Shown: positions 47,251 through 56,763 of the stretch, piece after piece
Layout: each line of letters opens with the position of its first letter
How positions within the stretch are numbered: position 1 is the first letter of the stretch
Assembly: GCA_038049695.1 (NCBI GenBank)
Contig: CP142454.1
Coordinates: 14,054,501 to 14,118,500 of the forward strand
Direction of reading: 5' to 3'
DNA: 64,000 nt
Source: Cinnamomum chago
Taxonomy: Eukaryota > Streptophyta > Magnoliopsida > Laurales > Lauraceae
Notes under the pieces: generated by a model
What the model saw: the letters and a program-made list of their open reading frames with translations, nothing else
Told to the model about the DNA's origin: nothing
The model's database searches: none
Position numbers and translations under genes: made by a program

Positions 47251-49159
47251 TGAATGTTGACTGGTGCGGATACTTGTGAAGCTATACTATCCCTAAAATC
47301 TACTGTGATATCCTCTTTTTTTATTTTTATTTTTTTTATGCCGTCCAAACATGCAGCAAAAATCTGGTTACACTTTGATGTGTGTGCAAAAATCTGGTTA
47401 CACTTTTTTTTTTGGGGGGGGGGGGCGTGCTTACAAAACTCCCCGGGCGTTTTTCACAAAAAAAGGCCCCTTTTTTAGCCAATGAATGTATACCACATGT
47501 CATCAATGATACATATATCCTATTCTCTCTCCTATACATTCTCCTACAAAGGTGGATCTCTTAAAATACTAGCAAATCATTGGACTATTAGATAGAGGCA
47601 GAAACTCCCCTTTTGAGATAGGGGAGTTTTTTGCGAATTTCTCATATATATATATATATAAAACTGCTTTCCCACACACGTAGCACATAACCATTCTGCT
47701 TTTTGACACATGCATAACCATTTCGCTTTGCATTCAGATGGTACTGAGATCCATGCCAACATTAGATGGGAAACAATTTTTTCATCCCAAACCAACGGTG
47801 CTACAGTAGCCACTGATGAACTTCTTTTGTGCGTGCGAGTGTGGGTTGGTGGGTGGATTCATGTGTGTGCCAAATAACACTTCTTACATTTGGACTTCTG
47901 ATTCTCAAATCATCCAGAAATAAAAGCGAAATGGATAATTATGCATTCTGATACAGAAGCTCTTCCACTTGTAAGGTGGTGTCCTTTCTTGTTGGATAAC
48001 TGCTGCTAATTTGTGGTTGGTGTCTTCTTAGACAGTGAATTTCTATGTAATCCCCCCATCGGCTTCCATGACAGGACTTGTAAATTCAAGTGGTCAACTG
48101 CTGAATGCAGGAGAGAGCCTGCAAACCTGACGCTAATGTGATTAAGACGGACAGGTTCTCACCATATTGTTGGCGGCATCGAGTGTCCGGTTCTTTGAAA
48201 ATCTTGCTATCCTGTAAAGGTTTCCTTGCCTATTAGTTTTCTACAATTTTAGTAAGATATGAACATGATATTGAATACAAGACTTAGCTTGAACTGTGTT
48301 TATGTTGTATCCGAGTATCAAGGAATAAATCCATGGTCCACGATACATTTTATTTTATTATGCATATAGCATACTACTATGAATTTGATTTTGTGTATAT
48401 AGTGAACTACAAAACAAAGTTGCAATTTTCGTCTAGCAGACGAATTACTCAGAATACATTCTTGGAAGGAATAAGCTTCCTCTGGAGATATATATGGCCA
48501 GGTCTAATTTGACAGCGGATGGTCCAATTGACTTGAAATCTGTTTGATAGACAATTGGTGTGTGTGGTTTAAAGATCACATGGTTTTACTATTTTAAAGC
48601 TCTTAAATGGATCGTCTGAAACTTTTTACGATCAAATCCAAGCCCGAATCATGATTGTAAAAACTGTTTTGAGGGCTGCCAGTGCTTTTTTTCCTTTCTG
48701 AAGAATTCAAAAGTGGATAGCCGACAGCATTCAGTGGGAGTAATGGATGTGGTGTGGGGTCGGTGATAGGTGAGCCCCACATAGGAGCCGTGTGTGAGGA
48801 ATCGCTTCAGTCAACAGTCCCACTGTTCCTAACTTGGTGAGTGAACTATTTTGAGGGCCTGAAGCTATCCAATTCTAAAAAATGCCCCATTTTAAAAATG
48901 CCCTTTTTTTCGCCTCTTTTTTCTTTTGTCATGGGGGCCATGTTGAGTCAATCTAGCATTTTTAAGACCCTTCCCCCGGGTGTCATAAGTCCAAGTTTGA
49001 TACTCATACAATTTTTCCTCAGTGTTGGATTGAAATTATGATAAAATGATGTCTTTAATCCATTAAATCTTAGGGCCATGAATAAAAAAAGTTAGGACCT
49101 TATGGACACTAGATTTTGCATATAGATAGGCTTCACATAGATCTTTCCATCCAATGGAC
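47251..49159. other. Intergenic sequence downstream of SBE2
   Basis: Contains a G-run (47413-47424), a (TA)n tract (about 47644-47661) and a short hairpin (actcccctt...aggggagt near 47605-47631). Part of it may still belong to an extended SBE2 3' UTR. No gene recognised. Confidence 0.45.
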
Positions 49160-49216
49160 TTCCATGATCATCATGTATCTTAGTGGGCTCAATTAGGAAG
49201 GGAGTTTTCTCCTACG

Positions 49217-49217
<1 letters not shown>
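49160..49217 (+). repeat. Left arm of a perfect 58-bp inverted repeat
   Basis: Sequence ttccatgatcatcatgtatc ... ctcctacgg; its exact reverse complement is at 50989-51046. Both arms face a gt/ca microsatellite and (TA)n on their inner side. Confidence 0.9.
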
Positions 49218-49264
<47 letters not shown>

Positions 49265-49266
<2 letters not shown>

Positions 49267-49446
49267 GGAGGTTTCAAGTGCATCCATCCCTCACCATAGG
49301 GTGAGGGACACTTCCTTAATTGGGCATTTTCAAGTACAAAAGTTACTTTTCAAGTACATAGGGTGAGGTACACATCCTTGTCTTTATGTGCAAAAATGGG
49401 AAGTGTCTCTCACCCTATGGTGAGGGATAGATGCACTTGAAACTTT

Positions 49447-49448
<2 letters not shown>
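49265..49448. mobile_element. MITE family A, copy A1 (184 bp)
   Basis: Arms ggggaggtttcaagtgcatc and, reverse-complemented, ggaaagtttcaagtgcatct, each followed by the palindrome-like ccctcaccatagggtgaggg. Bounded by (TA)n on both sides (49224-49264 and 49449-49490). Rearranged relatives fill 50124-50570. Confidence 0.8.
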
Positions 49449-49490
<42 letters not shown>

Positions 49491-49492
<2 letters not shown>

Positions 49493-49869
49493 GGCCAGCT
49501 CTCCTAAGCTCAAGCTTAGGATAAGGTAAGCTCAAGTGTGTGGTGGGCCCACCTGGAGACCCAAATGGAGATGGGGGTGGGGGAGATTTCAAGGAATCCT
49601 TTGGATCTTCCTCTCTACAAAAAATTAGCCCCAAATGCGATTTATATCATCTTCATATGGGCCCAAAAGTTTAATGGTCAACGGTCCATTTAGATTGATA
49701 CATAGTCAATCCAACGGTCCAATAAATTCGGATCTGACTGAAAGTTGGTGGACATGTGTAATTTAGGGAAGTCATGTGTTTGGTCCATTTGGATGGACCA
49801 AAGGTGGGCCCCACAAGCATGAGCTTACGAAATTTTTTTCCTAAGCTTGAGCTTAGGAGAGCCTTACTC
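49491..49869 (+). mobile_element. MITE family B, copy B1 (379 bp)
   Basis: Terminal arms ggggccagctctcctaagct and, reverse-complemented, gagtaaggctctcctaagct, sharing ctctcctaagctcaagctta. Full length; the same unit is inverted at 51234-51612. Left-bounded by (TA)n; on the right it meets B2 after tata. Confidence 0.85.
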
Positions 49870-49874
49870 ATATA

Positions 49875-50107
49875 GGGGCCAGCTCTCCTAAGCTCAAGCT
49901 TAGGATAAGGTAAGCTCAAGTGTGTGGTGGGCCCACCTGGAGACCCAAATGGAGATGGGGGTGGGGGAGATTTCAAGGAATCCTTTGGATCTTCCTCTCT
50001 ACAAAAAATTAGCCCCAAATGCGATTTATATCATCTTCATATGGGCCCAAAAGTTTAATGGTCAACGGTCCATTTAGATTGATACATAGTCAATCCAACG
50101 GTCCAAT
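49875..50107 (+). mobile_element. MITE family B, truncated copy B2
   Basis: Matches 49491-49723 essentially base for base, then stops where a (TA)n tract begins. It lies head to tail with B1, which suggests tandem duplication followed by truncation rather than independent insertion. Confidence 0.85.
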
Positions 50108-50988
50108 ATATATATATATATTATCATATGGGAAATGTTCAAGTGCATCCATTCCTCACCATAGGGTGAGGGATGCTTCCCTTTTTTGCACATGAATCCT
50201 CCTTTTGTACTTCACCCCATGTACTTAAAATCCCCTTTTTATACTTGAAAATCTTCATTTATAGAAGCATCCCTCACCATAGGGTGAGAGACACTTCCAT
50301 AATTTGGAATTTTCAAGTACAAAAGTTACCTTTCAAGTACATAGGGTGAAGTACACTTTCTTGTCTTCATGTGCAAAAAGGAAAGTGTCATTTACCCTAT
50401 GGTAAAGGATAGATGCATGCGGTGAGGGACACTTCCATAATTGGGAATGAAGACAAGAAAGTGTATATCACACTATGTACTTGAAAAGTAACTTTTGTAC
50501 TTGAAAATTCTCAATTATGAAAGTGTCCCTCACCCTATGGTGACGGATAGATGCACTTGAAACTTCCCATATATATATATATATATATAAAAGAGGTATT
50601 CAAGTGAGGGATTTTCTCACCATGTGTGGTGAGGGACTCCCCCCTTTTTTTTTAGGGGGGGGGGGTGTTTCAAGTGAGGACCCCCTTTTTTTGGAAAGTT
50701 TCAAGTACAAAAGGGGATCTTCCCTTCAAGTACAAAATGATTTTGTACTTGAAACCTCCCCAAAAAAGGGAGTCCCTCACTTGGCTATTTCCCTATATAT
50801 ATACTTGAAAGGGGATCTTCCCTTCAAGTACAAAATGATTTTGTACTTGAAACCTCCCAAAAAAAGGGAGTCCCTCACTTGGCTATTTCCCTATATATAT
50901 GTAGATATGGGGTCCTCACTTGAAACCCCCCCCCCCCCAACACAAAAAAAAAAAAAAAAACATATATATATATATACACACACACACA

Positions 50989-51046
50989 CCGTAGGAGAAA
51001 ACTCCCTTCCTAATTGAGCCCACTAAGATACATGATGATCATGGAA
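50989..51046 (-). repeat. Right arm of the 58-bp inverted repeat
   Basis: Exact reverse complement of 49160-49217, preceded on its inner side by (TA)n and (CA)n. Confidence 0.9.
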
Positions 51047-51233
51047 ATAGCTAAGTGAGGATTCTCTCACCATGTGTGGTGAGAGACTCCCCTTTTTAAG
51101 GAAGTTTCAAGTGCAAAAGGGCTTTTGTACTTGATGGGAAGATCCCCTTTTGTACTTGAAACTTCCCAAAAAAAATGAGGTCCTCACTTGAACCCCCCTC
51201 CCCACCCCCAAAACATATATATATATATATATA

Positions 51234-51612
51234 GAGTAAGGCTCTCCTAAGCTCAAGCTTAGGAAAAAAATTTCGTAAGCTCATGCTTGTGGGGCCCACC
51301 TTTGGTCCATCCAAATGGACCAAACACATGACTTCCCTAAATTACACATGTCCACCAACTTTCAGTCAGATCCGAATTTATTGGACCGTTGGATTGACTA
51401 TGTATCAATCTAAATGGACCGTTGACCATTAAACTTTTGGGCCCATATGAAGATGATATAAATCGCATTTGGGGCTAATTTTTTGTAGAGAGGAAGATCC
51501 AAAGGATTCCTTGAAATCTCCCCCACCCCCATCTCCATTTGGGTCTCCAGGTGGGCCCACCACACACTTGAGCTTACCTTATCCTAAGCTTGAGCTTAGG
51601 AGAGCTGGCCCC
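51234..51612 (-). mobile_element. MITE family B, inverted copy B3 (379 bp)
   Basis: Full-length reverse-complement copy of B1 with nearly identical sequence, bounded by (TA)n at about 51215-51232 and 51614-51651. Confidence 0.85.
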
Positions 51613-51652
<40 letters not shown>

Positions 51653-51653
<1 letters not shown>

Positions 51654-53904
51654 CAACACTTGGATGAGAGTCCGATGTGAATCGGTTGGAATTGTCCATG
51701 AAGCAGGTGCAGGTGGGCCCCATGGGCTTGAGACAGCAGTCCCACAATTTTCAAGCATGTATGTGGTAATTAATGATACGTTCCTAGGTCCTAATGTGAC
51801 CAACTTAGGATGATAATTAAAAAGGTCTTCTTGTTGATAAATTTGGTTAAGAAACGAACTCAACCAAATCAACCGAACCCTTGATTTAAAGTCTCAACAA
51901 AAGGGTGGTGTGCATTTTACTTATTATGGAACACCCGGTCATTCATTAATACAAGTGCAACGCATGTTGGTCGGACTGAGTATTGATCTGGCACAGGCAT
52001 CTTGGTTAAGCCCAAAATGCTACAAATCCCATAGGTTTTACACTGATCTTAATAGATTGGACCGTTGGGTTGAAATAAAATAAAAATGTGCATTTGACTT
52101 AATTAAATTTGAGGTTCATATATCAAGAGGATAAGATGATGGGAGTGAAACCTTTGATATCTCTTGTCAGTTGAGCTAGTAGTTTGAGCTGAATTTATTA
52201 TGGTAGGTAAGCCTCCCGTAGACTTCTTTGATGTCCCTTACAAGTTGGTAATAGTCTAGGCACCCCGATTGGGACCCCGGGCCCCCTGGGGTCCGTTGGA
52301 TCCCAGGCAGTTGGGGTGTGTAGCACTTCTCTACAAGTTGAGCTAGCAGTGAGGGACTCAAGTGAATTCTCTACGGCACCTTTAGTCTCATGGATTTGTC
52401 ATAAAGGGGCTTATTTTCATGACTGGTGGGACCATTCTAAGGATTTTGAAGAAGGGGAGTGTGTCACTTTTGAAAATGGAGAATTTTCCCAATTATAAAA
52501 TCAACACAATTGGCCCACTTATGATAAATTTATATAGATTGTATCTGTATTTATAATTGGAATATGTGGGCCTACATTTTAACACCCAAGGTTGAGCCTG
52601 CCCTTTACTTTACTATGTATTTTTGGCATGGGATGCCTTCTAATAAATAGTGATCGTTCATTGAACTAAGCCCACTTGACACCCTTGTTTTGGAGTAGAT
52701 AGCAGAACAAACAGCAAGAACAAACCTGTGCTCTCTAATTATTTTCTGGACAGTCCCCCACTTCAGTGGGCAAGGCTAAATTGGTCTGTACATAAATTTT
52801 GCATCAAGATTGGATAATTCCTCAAAAGTGTTTTCTGTATTTGTTTGCTTATCTATCATTTGAACTCCAACCAGAAAGTGCCATCTTTTTTCAGTGGAAG
52901 AAACTGTTGATCTGCTTCACACAACCATAACCCCATTCCTCCTTGTCATGATGGTAATTATATGACTGAATCATTTTCAATGGTAAATGATCAAAGTTCA
53001 AGGAAGAAGTTTCTGCAGGCGTATTAGGTACGATTTTACCATATGGCAAATTTCTGGGGCATGACTCATTTACTCACAAAACTGTAGCATGGTTCGAATT
53101 ATATGGCTGTTAATTAAAATGGTTGTGGTTGTTAATTATGTTTATTATATTTCTTTAATCTAAGTAGGATATTAAGGGGAGGATATTCTTTATTAATATC
53201 TGAGATTGAGATTAGATTAGATAAAGAATAATCTCTCAATAATGTAATTAGGTTCAGTTGATATATATTATTATGACAGGATTAAGATTATTGATCTTTC
53301 TCATTGTACTTTATAAATTGGTCTTGTTTTTATGAGATGATTCAGATGTAATATTTCAAAATTTCATCTGAATACCATTTTAGGTTGTCAGCACCACCTT
53401 TTTCTGATGTTGTTTCAACCAGAGCCCAGATTTTTTGATTGGGAAATTTTGATGGGTTCCTTCCATCTATATATATGTGACATACACTAGAGAGTTAAGA
53501 TTGAAGATTTGATTAGAAATGTAGTTGTTAAGTAGATTGAAAATATAGCCATGATAGTTCATCACCTGGTTTAAGTTAACCTCAATTTTTTTGGAAGGCC
53601 AGACTGTTCGGACCTGCTAGGTCCACCATCCACCTTCTATGATCAATCTAAGGCTATCACTCATTACCTCCTCTTGAAATAGCAGTGACCCAGACAGAAA
53701 CCTCATTTTATCTAAGCACTTAATTTGTTTAGGAGTACTAAACTGACACTTTTGATTGAATATTTTTTGAAGTTTCGTTTTCAAGAATCTTCATAAAGAA
53801 TGTTCAAAATAAAAAGAGGAAACTACAAAAAAAATGACTCTAGATGGCCACTAACCAAATGATGTACCCATAGTTTTTATGCAACAAAACCAGTATTCCT
53901 GCCA

Positions 53905-53943
<39 letters not shown>

Positions 53944-53956
53944 CTTTTTTCAACAA
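51653..53956. other. Intergenic sequence
   Basis: No gene recognised. Features noted: a GC-rich imperfect palindrome (gaccccgggccccctggggtcc near 52272) and a (TA)n tract at about 53909-53938 next to the foldback element. Confidence 0.5.
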
Positions 53957-54757
53957 GCGACGACGTCGTCACTTAATATAGAGAGTTAGCGACGACGTCG
54001 CTGCTAATTCGTCAAATCTGCATATGCTCGAACCTTCATCATCTGCGATTGCTGGTTTTCAGTACCAAAATGAACCAAAACTCTATGTTACTGTTTTTTA
54101 TATACATATAAATAAGTGTGGGTCACGAATATGAAAGAGCAAGGGAGAGGCTCAAGAGGCAGCTAAAAAAGAGTCCATCGACTGCTTAAACTGTTGGAAA
54201 GAAAACTCGAAGACAAGCCATTTTATTGTGGCAAGAGCTTGGGGTATGTGGATGTGGTGCTTGTTCTATTCGCCTGCTGGTTATACTCGTATGAGATTGA
54301 TCGAAGTTTCAGCATAGAGAATGAGTGCCCTAAGCTAATTGCTTTGGTGAAGAGATGCATGGAGAATGAGAGTGTCTCTAAGGTCCTTCCAGACCCTCAC
54401 AAGGTCTATGACTTTGTTGGCGATTTGAAGAAGAAGTATGGAGTAGAGTTCTGGTAAATGAGGTTTATGGGAGGAAGAATGCATCAATGGGGGAAATACA
54501 TGCTCAAAAGGACTCTAGATTCAAAACCCCATTGATGCCTTCTTCCTTCCATCGTTTTCCCCCATAAACCCCCTTGAGCCTCTCCCTTACTCTTCATATC
54601 CATAACCCATACTCATATATCTGTATATAAAAAAAAAATAACATATAGTTCTGATTTACCAGCAATCATAGATGATGAAGGTCGGAGAAGATGCAGATTT
54701 GACGAATTAGCTACGATGTCGTCGCTAACTCTCTATATTAAGTGACGACGTCGTCAC
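53957..54757. mobile_element. Foldback (MULE-like or Pack-type) element carrying a captured GST gene fragment
   Basis: Left arm 53959-54156 and right arm 54527-54755 are inverted copies of about 200-230 bp. Shared words are gacgacgtcgtcacttaata, tatagagagttagcgacgac, taattcgtcaaatctgcat, ccttcatcatctgcgattgc (imperfect) and gggagaggctcaag. The left arm is interrupted at ctcaag by about 300 bp of tau-class GST sequence, then resumes at 54461-54492 (aggtttatggga ... gcatcaatgggg), which pairs with the inner end of the right arm at 54527-54580. Removing the GST piece leaves one long hairpin with a loop of about 35 bases. No transposase and no clear target-site duplication were found. Long arms with captured host coding sequence fit Pack-MULE behaviour, but the superfamily is inferred. 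Confidence 0.75.
54167..54457 (+). pseudogene. Tau-class glutathione S-transferase, captured C-terminal fragment
   Basis: Open for about 96 codons up to TAA at 54455. Translation matches the alpha-helical C-terminal domain of plant tau GSTs (exon 2): LLKLLERKLEDKPFYCGKSL, GYVDV, ENECPKLIALVKRCMENESV, LPDPHKVYDFV, LKKKYG. The glutathione-binding thioredoxin-like N-terminal domain with its catalytic serine is absent, and there is no ATG at the left edge, so it cannot be a working enzyme. The frame is nevertheless free of stops, suggesting recent capture. It sits entirely inside the left arm of the foldback element. Family assignment is confident; any expression or function is unknown. Confidence 0.85.
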
Positions 54758-55335
54758 ACATATAAATCTTTAATAAAAAAACGGAAGTGGTCACAGGGAA
54801 CCACTTCTGTGCAATATTGACTCGTGGTCTGTTTTTGGGTTGGGGTCACTTAGGGTCCTTTTTTTTTTTGTAGTTTCCTCAAATAAAAAAGAAGAATTTA
54901 TAAAAAGGAACCTTATAATTATAGAGCAGTTTCTTTCCTGGCCATTTCTCAAGGGTCCCAAAACCATATCTTTAAAACATCTATTGTTGGTTGTTGCCAA
55001 GTACTGCACATTCACTCGGAAATGGAGGACTCAAAAACACAAAAAGCATGGGCCACAACATAACTACCAAACTGGTTTCCAAGTGGAGGAGGACCCTTCA
55101 CTCATTATTGGGACAGGGGAGCTTGATTCAATCCTGCCCCTTTTGTCCAGTGTAACAGAACAGCAATGCACAAGATCTTGACCCCACCTGATTCTGTAGA
55201 CATGGAACCCATGTTTCATTGGTCCAGGCTGTCGTTTTAATGGGCCCCACCATGGATGACGTCATACAAAACGTTCATGATTGAGTGCACCTCTTGCAGG
55301 CTGGAGTCCCATATATCCCCCATATCCATAAGGAC

Positions 55336-55373
<38 letters not shown>

Positions 55374-56763
55374 GAATCTGGATCCTATGCGGCTTTAACG
55401 CAGAGAAATATCGAATTAAAGGAGTGAGTGAGACTCACCTATTGAAATTTGAACCGCTCAAAATAAATACCCTCGTGTATATGGGTTATTCTCAAATTTT
55501 ACATCAATCCAAGGTGGTTTTTTTTTTTTTTTTCACTATTGGATTGACTGTTTGATGAAAAACTTGATTTATATAACTCACAGTCTGGGCTCTTATAATA
55601 GTCGAAGAATTCTCCAAATCTCTTATATCGGCCTGGTCGAAGCAAATAAAAATGAAAAGAAAAGAGGAAGATGGGGGCTCTTTCATGTCCAAAGTAGTAA
55701 AGCTGGGTATTTCTTATTAGTTAAAGGTAGCTAGCTGCATTCCTCCTACCTTATCTTAGTCCCCACGGCTCACTTTCCTGTGTGTAGGTGAGCCCTTACT
55801 GTCTACTCCACAGGAAGACTTGCGCAATAAGCACCCTTTTCAAGGAAAGAGAACATTTACCAATACTCCTCAGACCCATCAACAAAAAAGAAACAAAAAC
55901 CTTATCCCTACTCAACTGAGACAAATACAACAAAAGTAAAGAAATGACTTCATAGTAATTCATTTAATACCTCACAAATATCAGGAGCTTTATCTCCATA
56001 GAGAAACACTTCCTTTTCACTGTCTCCTCTTGTCCATCCAAAATCACTTGCTTTAGATCACATACTATATCTTTCTGGGACCAAATGGCATATGTGGGTG
56101 AGCTAAAACAAATAAAAAAAAAACATACACTGTAGTTAGCTGAATGGCCAATACACCAACTTAGGAAAATAACTTGCCTACCCGAAAGGGACCCATCTAA
56201 GCTCCTTTACCCAAGGTGGAGAAAATCCCACTAACAGATTGTTATTTTGTACAACTTTCATTTAAAACAGTTAATTTTAGTTCTCACTCAATCATTAAAT
56301 CCATTAGGTGTCTATCATAATACATCTCTCATAATAATATGCAACTAATTTTGTTGACAAATCCCAGTTTCTACGGCAAGCTTTTGTGCTGATAAATGCT
56401 TGTTCGTTCTGCTTCTTTGCCAACCAAATCAATGTTTACATGGATACATGCATGTAGATATATACTGATATGCACATATGTATATGATACATATACCATT
56501 AGATATCATTGAACTGGAGGGTGATTTGGCCATTTCACCTTGAAGAAGAAAAAGGGAGTTGGCCATGACTATGACTCTATGAGACCTTTAAAGCCTTGAA
56601 TGGTATATAAAACATGCAACAGGAAAGAGAAAAGCATCATCTTTTACAAACAAAAGAAAAGTAAAGGGAAGGTGAGAGAATTCAAAAGAAGAAGAAAGAA
56701 GGAAAAGAAGAAAAGGGGGTCTCGATCTAAAAAAAATATATAGAGAAAGAGAGAGGGAAAGAA
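54758..56763. other. Intergenic sequence and 5' region of the golgin-like gene
   Basis: Contains a (TA)n tract (about 55338-55370) and homopolymer runs. The last 150 bases before 56764 are purine-rich (aaagaaaag, agagaaagagaga) and are the probable leader of the next gene. No other coding signal. Confidence 0.5.

Larger units (their letters stand above)
49160..51652. mobile_element. Nest of miniature inverted-repeat elements bounded by (TA)n tracts
   Basis: Order: inverted repeat arm 49160-49217, (TA)n, element A1, (TA)n, element B1, partial B2, (TA)n, rearranged A-like sequence 50124-50570, (TA)n, C-type sequence, (TA)n, inverted arm 50989-51046, more C-type sequence, (TA)n, inverted B3, (TA)n to 51652. 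No transposase. Open frames such as MGLIFCREEDPKDS recur three times only because they lie in the B repeat. Confidence 0.8.

Noticed and set aside
49410-51813. Recurring MGLIFCREEDPKDS open frame, three copies
   Set aside because: It lies in the MITE B repeat and its copies are repeats of DNA, not a conserved protein.
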